This document shows positions 55,481 through 64,000 of a DNA stretch of 64,000 nt, piece after piece (position 1 is the first letter of the stretch; every line of letters begins with the position of its first letter). Below the pieces are notes generated by a model. The model was not told the DNA's origin and made no database searches. It worked only from the letters and a program-made list of their open reading frames with translations. Source of the stretch: Bombyx mori (Eukaryota > Arthropoda > Insecta > Lepidoptera > Bombycidae); NCBI RefSeq assembly GCF_030269925.1, contig NC_085112.1:2295501-2359500 (forward strand), read 5' to 3'. The translations under genes and the position numbers were made by a program.

Positions 55481-56098
55481 TTGCTGAAGTGTCAAATATT
55501 TAATTAAAGTCAGTTCAGCAACTTTTTAAAATCCCAATGACTTTTCCTGTGTAGTTTTGTATCAAAACTCTGCAGTGCGCCATCGAATGTACATACTGAC
55601 GAGATATTTATCGAAAATATTTCTTACTTTTCAGTAACTTTAAAATTATTTTAACAACATCTTCATTTAAATTCTCACATCTGGTTAAGAGTCTTCGTAG
55701 TTAATTTTTTTGCTAATTCGTAAATTTTTTGGGCTATTTATCGGTTTAAGATCGGATTATTTAAGCCCTAATTAATGCGGTCTGGGTTATGAGGTATGTA
55801 GATTTCATCTTTTTTTTTAGATTTTTAATAGTATATGCGTTGTTAACGTAATTTTCCACTTAGAAGATATATCATTCAGTAGAAAAGTGAAATATATATA
55901 TTATATAATATTATGTTTTCGTTTTATCTTTCATAGTTGAAAAAATCATGTAAAACCGCCATGTTACACAGATTATATACAGTATAGCCAAACAAGTCGA
56001 AACCGGGCCGTGCGTTAAATAAATGTCAAAATTGATTTGATTTGATGAAATGAAATTTAACTTATTTAATTTATTTGGCTACACAAAATATAGCAGCA

Positions 56099-57245
56099 AT
56101 GACATCTTATACTCCTGAAGATATGAACAACATCGAAACAGTAAGATTCTTATTTTACAAAATTCATCACATCGGCGCCCTAGTAAATCATTTTAGATCC
56201 AATGATGTTATAGTAAAAATATAACATCATTGATAAGATCCATGAAATCTACTTTTGAATGCACGGTTGAAGTTAGCCGTGGTAGAAGGTACAGCTTACG
56301 GATTCACCTATACACCACATATAGCCACCACGACGCAAATGTTGCCCGCCACGAATTGAAGTACCAATTGATTCAGTAATGCTGCTGTCATTTCAAAGCA
56401 GAAAGTGTGATTGTATTGCCGTACCACCGATGTACTATAAAACGGTATTAACGTTTGAAAAACAAACGCGCTTTATCTGTGTACTGGTGGTAGGACCTCT
56501 TGTGAGTCCGCGCGGGTAGGTACCACCACCCTGCCTATTTCTGCCGCGAAGCAGTAATATGTTTCGGTTTGAAGGGTGGGGCAGCCGTTGTAATTATACT
56601 TGAGACCTTAGAACTTACACCTCAAGGTGGGTTGCGCATTTACGTTGTAGATGTCTATGGGCTCCAGTAACCACTTAACACCAGGTGGGCTGTGAGCTCG
56701 ACCACCCAAATAAGCAATAAAAAAAAAATCCGTTAGTTATAACTATTTAATAGAAGGCTATGGAGTAAGAGTACCTACCTATCATTAAGTTACTTGGAAC
56801 AGTTATAATGCAATGGTTTTGTTACTCAAAACTATTGAAATTAGTTTAATATCTTCTTCTAAACGACTGTGTTGTCTCAACTATTACTCTTTAGTTTTTT
56901 ATTTTTCATTTGAGCTAGACAAAAGAGAACTCGATACTACGGTTTAATAGATTTGATTTATGGCGTATAGTGATTTAAAAAAAAAACATTCTAATATTTC
57001 AGCCGAAAGAGAAATGCTCCATAGAGCTTGGCTTTGTTCAACAGGACTACAATGAATGGAACGCCAATACGGCTCTGTGGATGTTGGTATATGCTGTTTT
57101 ATTCTGGATTTTAACGTATGTGATGGTTTTAACCGTGGCTGTGTGCTTCGACGTCGGCTTTCGCTCCGTAACAAGCATGGGTATTGTCAATGGTCACAAC
57201 AGATCTGTAAATTATCTGTATTACGGTGCAAAACATTTGTATTAA
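56099..57245 (+). CDS. 94-residue single-pass membrane protein, unrecognised
   Basis: Two exons: 56099-56140 (14 codons, CAGCAATGA start context, donor ACA|GTAAGA) and 57003-57245 (acceptor TATTTCAG|CC, stop TAA at 57243). A polyadenylation signal AATAAA follows 11 bp later (57256-57261), so the second exon looks like a real terminal exon. The protein starts MTSYTPEDMNNIET, has a Cys-containing acidic N-terminal part (PKEKCSIELGFVQQDYNEWN), one long hydrophobic segment at residues about 37-62 (ALWMLVYAVLFWILTYVMVL) and a short C-terminal part with an NRS sequon and an aromatic end (YLYYGAKHLY). No signal peptide is evident, so it may insert as a tail-proximal or type III protein. I do not recognise the family. 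The short first exon hides it from simple ORF scans. Gene structure is fairly secure; function is unknown. Confidence 0.7.
56483..56729 (+). mobile_element. 5'-truncated Bm1 SINE
   Basis: ACTGGTGGTAGGACCTCTTG to CAAATAAGCAATAAAAAAAA, in the intron of the 94-residue protein gene. Confidence 0.9.
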
Positions 57246-57317
57246 AATTGGTGGCAATAAATTGGTTCGTATAACATATTTATTTTTTATTTTACTTGTT
57301 AATATCCAATTATTCTT

Positions 57318-58800
57318 ATTTATGATCATCATCATCGTCATCATCATCAGTCTTTATCTGCCCACTGTTGGACATAGGCCTTCCCCAATGGCTTCCACAG
57401 AATGCGGTCCTCCACCTTCCGCATCGGTAGTAGTCGGTTCACCAGGTTGGAGGACGCCCCACGTTCCTGGTACCCATCCGTGGCCGCCATTCGAGAACCT
57501 TCCTCCTCCACCTGACGTCGCTGGCTCAACAGATGTGACCGGCCCGTTGCTACTTTAGCCTGCTAACTTTGAGAGCAATGTCGTCGACTTTGGTTCTCCG
57601 TCGAATTTCTTCGTTTTGGATTTTGTCCCTTAGAGAAATACCGAGCACAGCTCTCTCCATCGCCCGCTGTGCGACTCTTAACTTATGGGCCAGCCCCGCC
57701 GTCAGTGTCCAGGTTTTCGCGCCGTAGGTCATCGCGGGGAGAACGCACCGATTAAAAACTTTTGCCTTCAGACATTGAGGAATTTGCGAGGTGAGCATTG
57801 CACGGAATTTCTCAAATGCGGACCAGCCCAGTCGTATGCGTCTCTCAATCTCTGTATTGAAGTTACCTCGGCCATGGATAGCCTGACCGAAGTAGATAAA
57901 GTCTTTTACCTCTTCAATTGCTGCATTCGAGATACCTTGGCCCTGGATGATTTGATCATTGAACATGACTTTCATCTTGTCAAGGTTCATCCGGAGTCCC
58001 ACGCATCGGGAAGCAGCGTTGAGATCGTTGAGCATACGACTGAGGTCCACCAGCGATTCCGACATTATGACTATGTCAACGGCAAATCGAAGGTGCGACA
58101 TGTACTGTCCGTTGACGTTGATTCCGCGTGTTATCCAGTCCAGCATCTTGAAGACATCTTCAAGTGCAGCGGTGAACAATTTCGGAGATATAACATCTCC
58201 CTGTCGGACACTCCACTGCAGCTTCATAGGTACAGACTGGCAATCCTGGATTTGTACGGTCATTGTCACGGCATCGTATAGACTTCTCAACACCTCGATA
58301 TAGTGATAATTGGCATCGCTGTAAGAATTCCAGAACTGTAGACTCAAAGGCTTTCTCGTAGTCCACGAAAGCCATGCAAAGTGGCAGATTATATTCTGTA
58401 GAATTTTGCATAATCTGTCTGAGGGTGTGAATATGGTCTACGGTATTGTAACCTTTTCGAAACCCAGCCTGCTCCGGTGACTGGTACTCATCAAGCCTTC
58501 GGGCGAGACGATTAGTAATGACCCTAGAAAAGACCTTGTAGACGTGGCTCAAAAGAGATATCAGTCTATAGTTCTTCAACAAAGTTTTATCACCCTTCTT
58601 GAAGAACAACACGACCCGACTCCTTGTCCACGCCAATGGTGTAGTCCCGTTGTGTATGAAGGAACCCCTCCGGATTTTAGAAGATCTGTCGTAATTCCAT
58701 CTTCACCAGGTGCTCTACTATTTTTGAGCTGAGCCAAGGCCATCCCAATCTCCCCCATGCTGATGTCCGGGACATCGTCCGAGTAAGCGGTGTTCGACTG
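57318..58800 (-). mobile_element. 5'-truncated, inactive RTE-like reverse transcriptase
   Basis: The minus strand reads as a reverse-transcriptase domain in broken frames. In order: APGEDGITTDLLK, NYRLISLLSHVYKVFSRVI, EQAGFRKGYNTVDHI, MAFVDYEKAFES (motif A), SVRQGDVISPKLF (motif B), FAVDIVIM (motif C, where one of the two catalytic Asp is Val) and CVLPAMTYGAKTWTL. The C-terminal region is followed by the CCACTGTTGGACATAGGCC signature and a CATCATCATCGTCATCATC trinucleotide tail, typical of RTE-type 3' ends. Frame breaks lie near 58350 and 58600. The endonuclease and N-terminus are missing. The plus-strand frames of 114-198 codons over it are antisense shadows. Confidence 0.85.
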
Positions 58801-58871
58801 TCACTAGCTCGGGTGGCGGTTGTAGGTAGAGAAGTGTACATTGCGTAGATTTATGATCGCTATGATATATT

Positions 58872-59440
58872 AGAAATCGTCGTGGCTTAAAGGTTATGAC
58901 GCCTTGTGCATTCGTTTCGATCGATGCGACCGTGCCGATGTTCGAATCCTGCTTGAAGATACATGTTTTTCTAGTGTAATACGTGTACCTTACTCATTTT
59001 CACGAATTGCTTCCACGATCAAGGAATAACATCGTGTAATAAAAGCCAAACCCACAAAAAATATTATATGCATAATTGATGATATGAGTGGATGAAGGGG
59101 TTAGGTATAATTATTTTTTTTTGTTTTTGCATTGAATGAAGGTGTTATGTGCCTATAAACCATATTAGACCTTAAAACTACGGATTTAAAGGTTATTTTT
59201 AGAACTTGCATTTGATGAATGAGTTATGTACGAAGAAAAAGTACAAGTAACAAGTTTATTACCCGTTTTCTGAAAAATTAACAAAATTGTATCATGTCCC
59301 GTTCATCCACTCATGTCTTCAATTATAGGAGGTAGGGCATCTTCTGAGCCTGCACAGGAAAGTACCACCACCTATTGCTTATTTCTACCACTTACCACCA
59401 ACTAGGCCGGGAGCTCGTCTACCAATCTAAGCAAAAACAA
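58872..59440 (+). mobile_element. Bm1 SINE split by a MITE
   Basis: Head: GTGGCTTAAAGGTTATGACG (A box) and TGTTCGAATCCTGC (B box, about 58938). The body runs to about 59077 and resumes after the MITE with AGGAGGTAGGGCATCTTCTG to CAATCTAAGCAAAAACAA. Part of the distal tail is deleted. Confidence 0.75.
59078..59320. mobile_element. 243-bp MITE inserted in Bm1
   Basis: Ends GATGATATGAGTGGATGAAG and, on the complement, GAAGACATGAGTGGATGAAC. AATT flanks both sides (59074-59077, 59321-59324). AT-rich interior without coding capacity. Confidence 0.85.
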
Positions 59441-59444
59441 GTAA

Positions 59445-60345
59445 ACAAATACCTGCATTCTCGTAAATGTATTGCAATGTTACCTCAAATCTGATTGCAT
59501 GTTTGCTCGAATCAAAAATTGGTAAAATGTGGTTGCTCACCCGTGCAGGCTTGCATCGCGTGTAATTAGGATATGAACTAGCTATTAAACACTGACTCAA
59601 ATTAACTCCACCTCCAGCGGAACCATGTGGGACAGCGGCTAGCCAAAACGCACCTAAATATTGCATTAACATTACCGAGACACCCCGACGCGTGAGGCCA
59701 GCGTAAGACAAGAAACGTGCCAATCACAACCATCCATCATCTGGTTGTTTATATTATAGTTAAATATTTTACCTCATTTAAATCCGTTCTATTTTATTTC
59801 GGATTCTAATATAGTTTTATAACTTTTCATACAACAGACGCAAGGCCTTCTTCTATAAATTAAAGTTTTTGATATGATTCCTTTGCTTGCCCTGTTTTAG
59901 AACAATAAAGGATCTAAATTTTACTACTGTAAAATTTTAATGGGAAGGTACATAATAACTCCATGGGGATAATGAAACAAAGGCGCTGGACAGAGTTTCT
60001 CGGGATCTTCCAAAAAGTCTACTGAAATTCTCAGTAAATAACTACTATTTCACTGAGATTATATTTCATCTCACATTATATCGTTTCATTTAATTTCATC
60101 TCAAATGCCGCAAATCATTCAATCAACTTCATTTTGCTCCTTAATTTTTCATGAAAGAGATTAGAATATACAAAAATTAAGCTGTATGGTAGGATATCTT
60201 TGCCTTTTCAGTTGGAAAAATAGAACTACTACTACTGTCAAATTTTGAGGTTATTTATAGCGTCATTTGGGCTGTTGTTGTAAATTGTTGTTCATAGTGC
60301 GTAAATATCGTCTACTTTTCTGAGAGAGTAGCTGTAAACGGAAGG
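59445..60345. other. upstream region of SF3A1
   Basis: A minus-strand open frame (59427-59723) has no recognised domain and I leave it uncalled. 59750-60340 is AT-rich without a clear TATA or initiator. Confidence 0.4.
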
Positions 60346-60349
60346 CACA

Positions 60350-63300
60350 ATGCCATCTATAGATGTAATGCTACCACCGGGGCAGTCGTTAGAGATCCCG
60401 GAAGATCCGCCTCCACCACCCCCTCCAGTCATTGGCATTATTTATCCACCACCTGAAGTCAGAAGTATCCTTTTAACAATAATAAACAGGTAGTATTTAG
60501 ATATAAATTACGATTTTAATGCATTTTAATCCGAAATCAAAATATCCTAAATACTTTTCTGATATCAAATTGACGGCACTGAAACATCCGCTGTCCACCG
60601 GAATCAGGTCTTTCGAGTTTGGATTAATTCGTTGATTCATGGTTAAAAAACATAATCGGCGTAACCAAGAAAACAACGATTCGCATAAAGGATACAAATA
60701 CATAATTAAACTGTCACATAGTTTGATTTTTGTAAGTATGATCATGATCTGTTTTGCCATGCATATTTGGTTTGGTAAGATTATTAAATTATTTCCTAGC
60801 ACAAGGAAGTTAATAATGTGATAATAAAAAAAAGGATGGAAATTTTAACAAATTCTCGTTTGTTGGTTATTAACATTTTGGAAAAACAACTCTGTGTGTA
60901 TTTTTTGATAACACTAAGCATGATAGCTACTAAATAAATTATTAAGGAAATTTGATTGAAATACAAAGAAATTCATTTTGAAATAGATAAAGGATTAATA
61001 TCTTGTAGACTTGATTGTTCATGATAATAGGCAATCTCCACAATAAGTAGAAAATTAATAACTGAATTCACTTTTAATTAGCCCATTCTGTCAATATTTT
61101 TGTTAATTGAAAGCCCAATTGTTTGAAAATGATTTTGTGACTTCTTGTAAGTCCGCATGGGTAGGTACCACCACCCTGCCTATTTCTGCCATAAAGCAGT
61201 AATGCGTTTCGGTTTAAAGGGTGGGGCAGCCGTTGTAACTTATATCAAGGTGGGTGGCGCATTTAAGCTGTAGATGTCTATGGGCTCCAGTAACCACTTA
61301 ACATCAGGTGGACTGTAAGCTTGTCCACCCATCAAAGCAATAAAAAAAAACATTTCTGAAAGTATGGAGTATTTTAATTGTGATTTCAATAGGCTCTGAT
61401 AACTGCTTTACCCCTGGCGGACTGTGAGATTGTTCCTCAAGTAAGGATACTTAAAACCTTAAAATCAGGTTTCACTTAAAATATATTGACGCTTGAAAGG
61501 CAAATGTGACTAAGCGACAATGCATGAACTTTACAGTAGACTAATTTAAAGTTGAAATTAATTTAAAATATACATAAGAAATACCTGAAAAAAATTCTAT
61601 TATAACGAATCTAGCTGTAGGGTTGAAATGATTTTAATAGACCTAGAAATATATATTTTTTGCGCATCGAATATGGTTATTGCCTATCACTTCTGTACAA
61701 AGCAGTTATTGTCGCTTAGTCATGTTTGCCTTTCAAGCGTTGATATGTTTATGAAAGAAAATTTTAGTTCCTCACTATATTTTATGGTTAATATCGTTTT
61801 CTGTTTATGTTTAAATAGTTCATTATTACTCTTTCATGCTCGGTATGCTATAAATATTCTTTATTCCCAGTTCTTTATTTTAGTCAGAAAGATATTCAAA
61901 ATTAAATTAGCTCAAAGTTTTATTTCAGAATTTTCAAAAATATTTCTTTAACCCAGCTAAATAGATATTGTTGATAAAACTGCCAGCTTTGTGGCTCGTA
62001 ATGGTCCTGAATTTGAAGCTAGGATCAGACAGAATGAGCTGGGCAATCCAAAGTTCAACTTCCTTAATTCAGGGGATCCCTACCATGCTTACTATCAGCA
62101 TAAAGTCAGAGAGATCAAAGAGGGAAAAGGTAAGTTTTCAAATTCTATTCATTTAAATTAGTATAAAATTTAATTAAAATATTAACATAACAATGTGACA
62201 GAAAGAAGGCTATTGTCAAATTTGTGGGTTCAGGACAACTTGTTGATATTATTATGTGGGCCAGCATAGCAACTGTTGATTATATACATATGTGATGAAT
62301 ATGACCTGTTTGCTTATGGAACATTTCACTTTAATTGTTTTACACTAGAAAAACAAATCATGTCTCAGCTTTGATTAAAAGAAAGAATTGTTCTTCTAAC
62401 ATAAAATTTGCACAGCTTGGTCAACTTACATTTGATAGAAAGATTAAAATCTAGTCTGCTTATGTCACTGATAGTCGTATTTTTTTAGTTCCCGAACCAA
62501 CTGCACCACCAACTATGCCATCAGGACAGCAACGAATGGGTCTCGCTCCAGCCACAGCGGCCCGCCAGCAGGAGCTCCTCAAGGCAGCTGCTCCTGCAGA
62601 ACTGCCTCCGCCGCGCGACCCACCACCAGATTTCGAATTTATCGCTGATCCACCGTCTATATCGGCTCTGGAGCTCGACATAGTGAAATTAACCGCGCAA
62701 TTTGTCGCCAGAAACGGTCGTCAGTTCTTAACGGATTTAATGAAGAAAGAGGAGCGTAATCATCAGTTTGATTTTCTTCGTCCCCAGCATTCACTGTTCC
62801 AATACTTCACGCGTCTGCTTGAGCAGTACACGAAGGTGTTGCTGCCGCCAAAAGAACTAGTATCAAAGCTGAATGCTGAGATACGCAGCGGGATATTAGA
62901 ACAAGCTCGCAGTCGCGCTGCCTGGCACGCGCACCAAGCCAAGCGCAAGGCCGCTGACGAGGCCAAAATTGAGAAAGAGAGGCTCGCGTATGCCTCCATA
63001 GACTGGCACGATTTTGTCGTTGTTGAAACTGTAGATTACCCCGCAGGGGAACCCGGAGACTTCCCTCCTCCGACCACTCCACTAGAAGTCGGAGCCCGCG
63101 TCCTCGCCCAAGAGAGGGGTGAAGATATAATACGGAACCAGAATGACGACGATGATACTGAGATGCAAATTGAATCCGAATCGGAATCGGAGTCTGATGA
63201 GGAACTTGCGGAAATGGAGGATCGAACTCAGTCCCATCGGCCGGACGATAACCGCGTGCAAGACATGGAAGAGGAAAGCTCGACTTCGGAGGTAATATTT

Positions 63301-64000
63301 TTAATGATTTTACAATTTAAGCTGAACCAGTATCAACAAACTGATTTCAAAGCTAGCATTTAAAAAATCCTTCAATGCTATATATACAGTTCAGAGCCGT
63401 TTGATGCAGTGGTAAGTGACATGGTCACTACACAACAGGGTCGCGGGTTCGAATCCCGCCAAGGGAAGATATTTGTATGATAAATATAAAATGTTTTTTC
63501 CAGGGTTATGGATGTATATTAAATATATGTATGTGTATAATAAAAATCTTACATTTATTTCCGTTATCTGGTACCTGTAACACAAGTTCTTTACGAACTT
63601 AGCACAGAACCAGTTAACGTGGTGTGATTGTTAGTAAATATTTATTTATTATAAAAAAAAAGCTGTTCTGATAATATCATAGCTAATATTCATGTAAATT
63701 ATTTTTCAGTCCGAGACGGAGCAAGACGCCCCGCGCGCGGACGAGGCGCCCCTCCCGCCGCGCCCCGACCGCGTCGTCGTCAAGAAGTACAACCCCAAGG
63801 AGGCGAAGCCCCGCGCCGCCGCCGGGGACGAGTGGCTCGTGTCGCCCATCACCGGCGAGAAGATCCCCGCCAGCAAGGTGGCCGAGCACGTGCGCATCGG
63901 GCTGCTGGACCCGCGCTGGCTGGAGCAGCGGGACCGCGCCGCCGCCGAGCGCACCGACCGGGACGAGGCGCTCGCCCCCGGGGCCGCCATCGAGGCTTCG
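60350..64000 (+). CDS. SF3A1: splicing factor 3A subunit 1 (PRP21/SAP114), 5' part
   Basis: Exons 60350-60464, 61965-62129, 62489-63291 and 63710-64000 (continuing beyond the window) give 458 codons in one frame. SF3A1 is a core U2 snRNP protein needed for branch-site recognition in the nucleus. After a proline-rich start (PPPPPPPVIGIIYPPPEVR), exon 2 carries SURP domain 1 (VDKTASFVARNGPEFEARIR). Exon 3 carries the FEFIADPPSIS linker, SURP domain 2 (residues about 154-205, VKLTAQFVARNGRQFL) and the IDWHDFVVVETVD and FPPPTTP blocks (from about 264), then an acidic Glu/Ser/Asp stretch. Exon 4 carries WLVSPITGEKIPASK and RIGLLDPRWLEQRDR. These agree closely with animal SF3A1. The C-terminal ubiquitin-like domain would lie to the right. 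Exon 4 is strikingly GC-rich compared with exons 1-3. Confidence 0.96.
60480..61130. other. SF3A1 intron 1, left part
   Basis: AT-rich intron. Short open frames on both strands show no domain. Confidence 0.4.
61136..61350 (+). mobile_element. truncated Bm1 SINE
   Basis: TGTGACTTCTTGTAAGTCCG to CATCAAAGCAATAAAAAAAA, with a small internal deletion after GCCGTTGTAAC. Confidence 0.85.
61490..61739. mobile_element. 250-bp MITE with about 32-bp TIRs
   Basis: Ends CGCTTGAAAGGCAAATGTGA and, on the complement, CGCTTGAAAGGCAAACATGA. The match continues through CTAAGCGACAAT. TTGA flanks both sides (61486-61489, 61740-61743). In SF3A1 intron 1. Confidence 0.85.
63391..63661 (+). mobile_element. tRNA-derived SINE, separate family
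   Basis: B box GGGTTCGAATCCCGCC at about 63444 and an A-box-like GATGCAGTGGTAAGTGACA. The body (GATATTTGTATGATAAATA) differs from the other SINEs here. It ends in an A-rich tail near 63660, 50 bp before SF3A1 exon 4. Confidence 0.65.

Noticed and set aside
57685..58303. Plus-strand open frames of 198 and 114 codons
   Set aside because: They lie exactly antisense to the reverse-transcriptase remnant at 57318-58800, whose motifs are clear on the minus strand.
59427..59723. 98-codon minus-strand frame
   Set aside because: Its C-terminal third overlaps the tail of a Bm1 element and no family is recognised. Possible but unsupported.
61628..61951. 107-codon hydrophobic frame
   Set aside because: It sits within SF3A1 intron 1, begins inside a MITE and has AT-rich composition that yields Phe/Ile/Leu by chance.
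1..64000. CRISPR arrays, operons, integrases or a defence island
   Set aside because: The recurrent units are dispersed transposons with their own termini, and the genes have introns; this is animal nuclear DNA.

Overview
This is nuclear DNA of a moth, almost certainly a Bombyx silkworm (B. mori or a very close relative). It is AT-rich, its genes are split by GT-AG introns, and it is crowded with tRNA-headed SINEs of the silkworm Bm1 type, Helitrons ending in CTAG, non-LTR retrotransposon tails and MITEs. I assigned all splice boundaries by eye and checked them by reading-frame continuity.

There are four host genes. (1) Minus strand, 1180-19842: the first 19 coding exons (1019 codons) of the midgut cadherin-like receptor known as BtR175. 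It starts with a signal peptide at 19817 and runs off the left edge. (2) Plus strand, 36201-53596: nine exons of a perilipin-family lipid-droplet protein most like Lsd-1/PLIN1 (about 436 residues). (3) Plus strand, 56099-57245: a two-exon gene for a 94-residue single-pass membrane protein that I do not recognise. (4) Plus strand, from 60350: the first 458 codons of splicing factor SF3A1 (PRP21), running off the right edge. The four genes have no shared pathway. The cadherin faces away from the other three, and about 16 kb of repeat-filled intergenic DNA separates it from the perilipin gene.

Most of the remaining sequence is mobile DNA. I count about 30 Bm1 SINE pieces (two near full length), at least five Helitron types, several LINE 3' ends, a decayed RTE-like reverse transcriptase at 57318-58800, and about ten MITEs. 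For several MITEs the terminal inverted repeats and target-site duplications can be read directly: hAT-like with 8-bp duplications, piggyBac-like in TTAA, and others with 4-bp duplications. Many insertions are nested (Helitron in SINE, MITE in Bm1, MITE in MITE, hAT-like element in Helitron, Bm1 in RTE tail), which gives a relative history. No operon, CRISPR array, rRNA or genuine tRNA gene was seen.

The items most worth a second look are a clustered heat-shock-element-like array in a cadherin intron (9900-9960), the unrecognised 94-residue membrane protein, the long hairpin beside a cadherin splice acceptor, the N-terminal extension of the perilipin, and several MITE families with clear ends.
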